In this document: positions 16,499 through 17,034 of the stretch, one piece after another
How positions within the stretch are numbered: position 1 is the stretch's first letter
How the letters are laid out: every line of letters begins with the position of its first letter
Source: an uncultured Ruminococcus sp.
GTDB taxonomy: Bacteria; Bacillota; Clostridia; Oscillospirales; Acutalibacteraceae
Assembly (NCBI GenBank): GCA_902766585.1
Contig: CACXDV010000175.1
Location: forward strand, 1 to 17,034
Length of the DNA: 17,034 nt
Reading direction: 5' to 3'
Notes under the pieces: model-generated
The model's database searches: none
What the model saw: the letters and a program-made list of their open reading frames with translations, nothing else
Told to the model about the DNA's origin: nothing
Translations under genes and position numbers: made by a program

Positions 16499-16509
16499 CA
16501 TCATTTTAA

Positions 16510-17034
16510 TTATGCTTTTGCTTTTGCTGCTGCGCCCGTCTTTTTCGGATACATAGCAAAGGCAATATTTGTGCTGTGATCAGCAATACGTTCAAGATTT
16601 GTGAGAAGCTCCATAAACAAGGTTCCTACAGTAGCATTGCATATGCCCTCACTGAGTCTTTCAATGTGGTTATCCTTATACTCTGCAGTCTTGTCATCGA
16701 TCGCCTGCTCAGTCTTGCTGACCAGATCAACCATTTTACGGTCTATATGGCTGTTTTTGAACATCTTAAGAGAATCATCAATAATTGAATTTACAAGCTT
16801 CTCCATGTCCTCAACTTCTTCCATTGCATCCTCACTCAGATCCATTTCCTTACGGATAAGATTCTGAGCCAGTTCACAGATGTTTTCGGCATGGTCTCCG
16901 ATTCTCTCCATATCACTCACGATATGATAATATGAACCAACCTTCAAGCGGTCACTGTCCTCAAGATTCAGACCGTTGAGCTTAACAAGATAATTGGTTA
17001 TTGCCATATTAAGATAATCAATTACCTCTTCATT
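16510..17034 (-). CDS. Na+/phosphate cotransporter, C-terminal PhoU-like part (partial)
   Basis: The open frame runs past the right edge; 174 codons and the stop are visible. The segment is helical and PhoU-like, with two matching motifs, DMERIGDHAENI and NLERIADHSTNI, about 100 residues apart. The codons at the edge (NEEVIDYLN) precede the first ATG in the same frame and look like the helix that joins the transporter domain to its PhoU domain in the YjbB/NptA family, so the ATG at 17007 is probably internal. In these proteins the membrane part takes up phosphate with sodium. The end is an Ala/Lys-rich tail (AAAKAKA). A stand-alone PhoU cannot be excluded without the sequence to the right. 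Confidence 0.8.
   Translation of the reverse strand, partial: NEEVIDYLNMAITNYLVKLNGLNLEDSDRLKVGSYYHIVSDMERIGDHAENICELAQNLIRKEMDLSEDAMEEVEDMEKLVNSIIDDSLKMFKNSHIDRKMVDLVSKTEQAIDDKTAEYKDNHIERLSEGICNATVGTLFMELLTNLERIADHSTNIAFAMYPKKTGAAAKAKA

Noticed and set aside
16510..17007. Complete stand-alone PhoU beginning at the ATG at 17007
   Set aside because: The frame stays open to the window edge, and the upstream codons fit the PhoU-like tail of a Na+/phosphate cotransporter; PhoU itself is normally over 200 residues.

Overview
The window looks like a chromosomal segment of a low- to mid-GC Gram-positive anaerobe of the Clostridia, most likely a Ruminococcus-like member of the Oscillospiraceae/Ruminococcaceae. 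This is inferred from strong GGAGG-type ribosome binding sites, TTG/ATG starts, the clostridial split of the last two purine steps into separate enzymes, and the general style of the proteins. No rRNA, tRNA, CRISPR array or intact mobile element was seen. No gap between genes exceeds about 255 bases.

Region 1 (1-1900, minus strand): one solitary gene, about 552 codons. It is recognisably an IS66-family transposase (TnpC) from N-terminal coiled coil to C-terminal LLPWN, but every position where the DDE catalytic triad should be carries another residue. The reading frame is intact, the Zn finger is kept, and no tnpA/tnpB or terminal repeats are visible. This is the best candidate for a new, exapted function. 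It also has a TATAAT box six bases before its ATG and no Shine-Dalgarno, so it may be transcribed without a leader.

Region 2 (1902-8887, minus strand): a compact seven-gene purine operon, purE-purF-purM-purN-purO-purH-purD, with 11-25 base gaps. It has a candidate promoter and a short foldable leader upstream of purE and an intrinsic terminator after purD. Together these cover PRPP amination (PurF), glycinamide ribotide synthesis (PurD), GAR formylation (PurN), AIR synthesis (PurM), AIR carboxylation or N5-CAIR mutation (PurE) and the final steps AICAR to FAICAR to IMP (PurH transformylase alone plus a PurO-type cyclohydrolase). purL/Q/S, purC, purB and purK are not in the window. purN is interrupted by a single in-frame TAG at codon 79, with everything downstream, including the catalytic residues, intact.

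Region 3 (8960-13170, minus strand): a two-gene operon for a heterodimeric ABC exporter with one canonical and one degenerate ATPase site. It has an extended -10 promoter upstream and a terminator downstream. Both of its genes end in TAG, which shows that TAG is used as a normal stop here and matters for interpreting purN.

Region 4 (13230-16461, plus strand): divergently transcribed from region 3, a polysaccharide or glycolipid operon made of a flippase-like (LPG synthase transmembrane domain) membrane protein and two tandem paralogous family 2 glycosyltransferases. Its upstream region holds a good sigma-70-type promoter and several inverted/direct repeats. It ends in a strong 15-bp terminator facing the terminator of the next gene.

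Region 5 (16464-17034, minus strand): the C-terminal, PhoU-like part of what is probably a Na+/phosphate cotransporter, running off the right edge.
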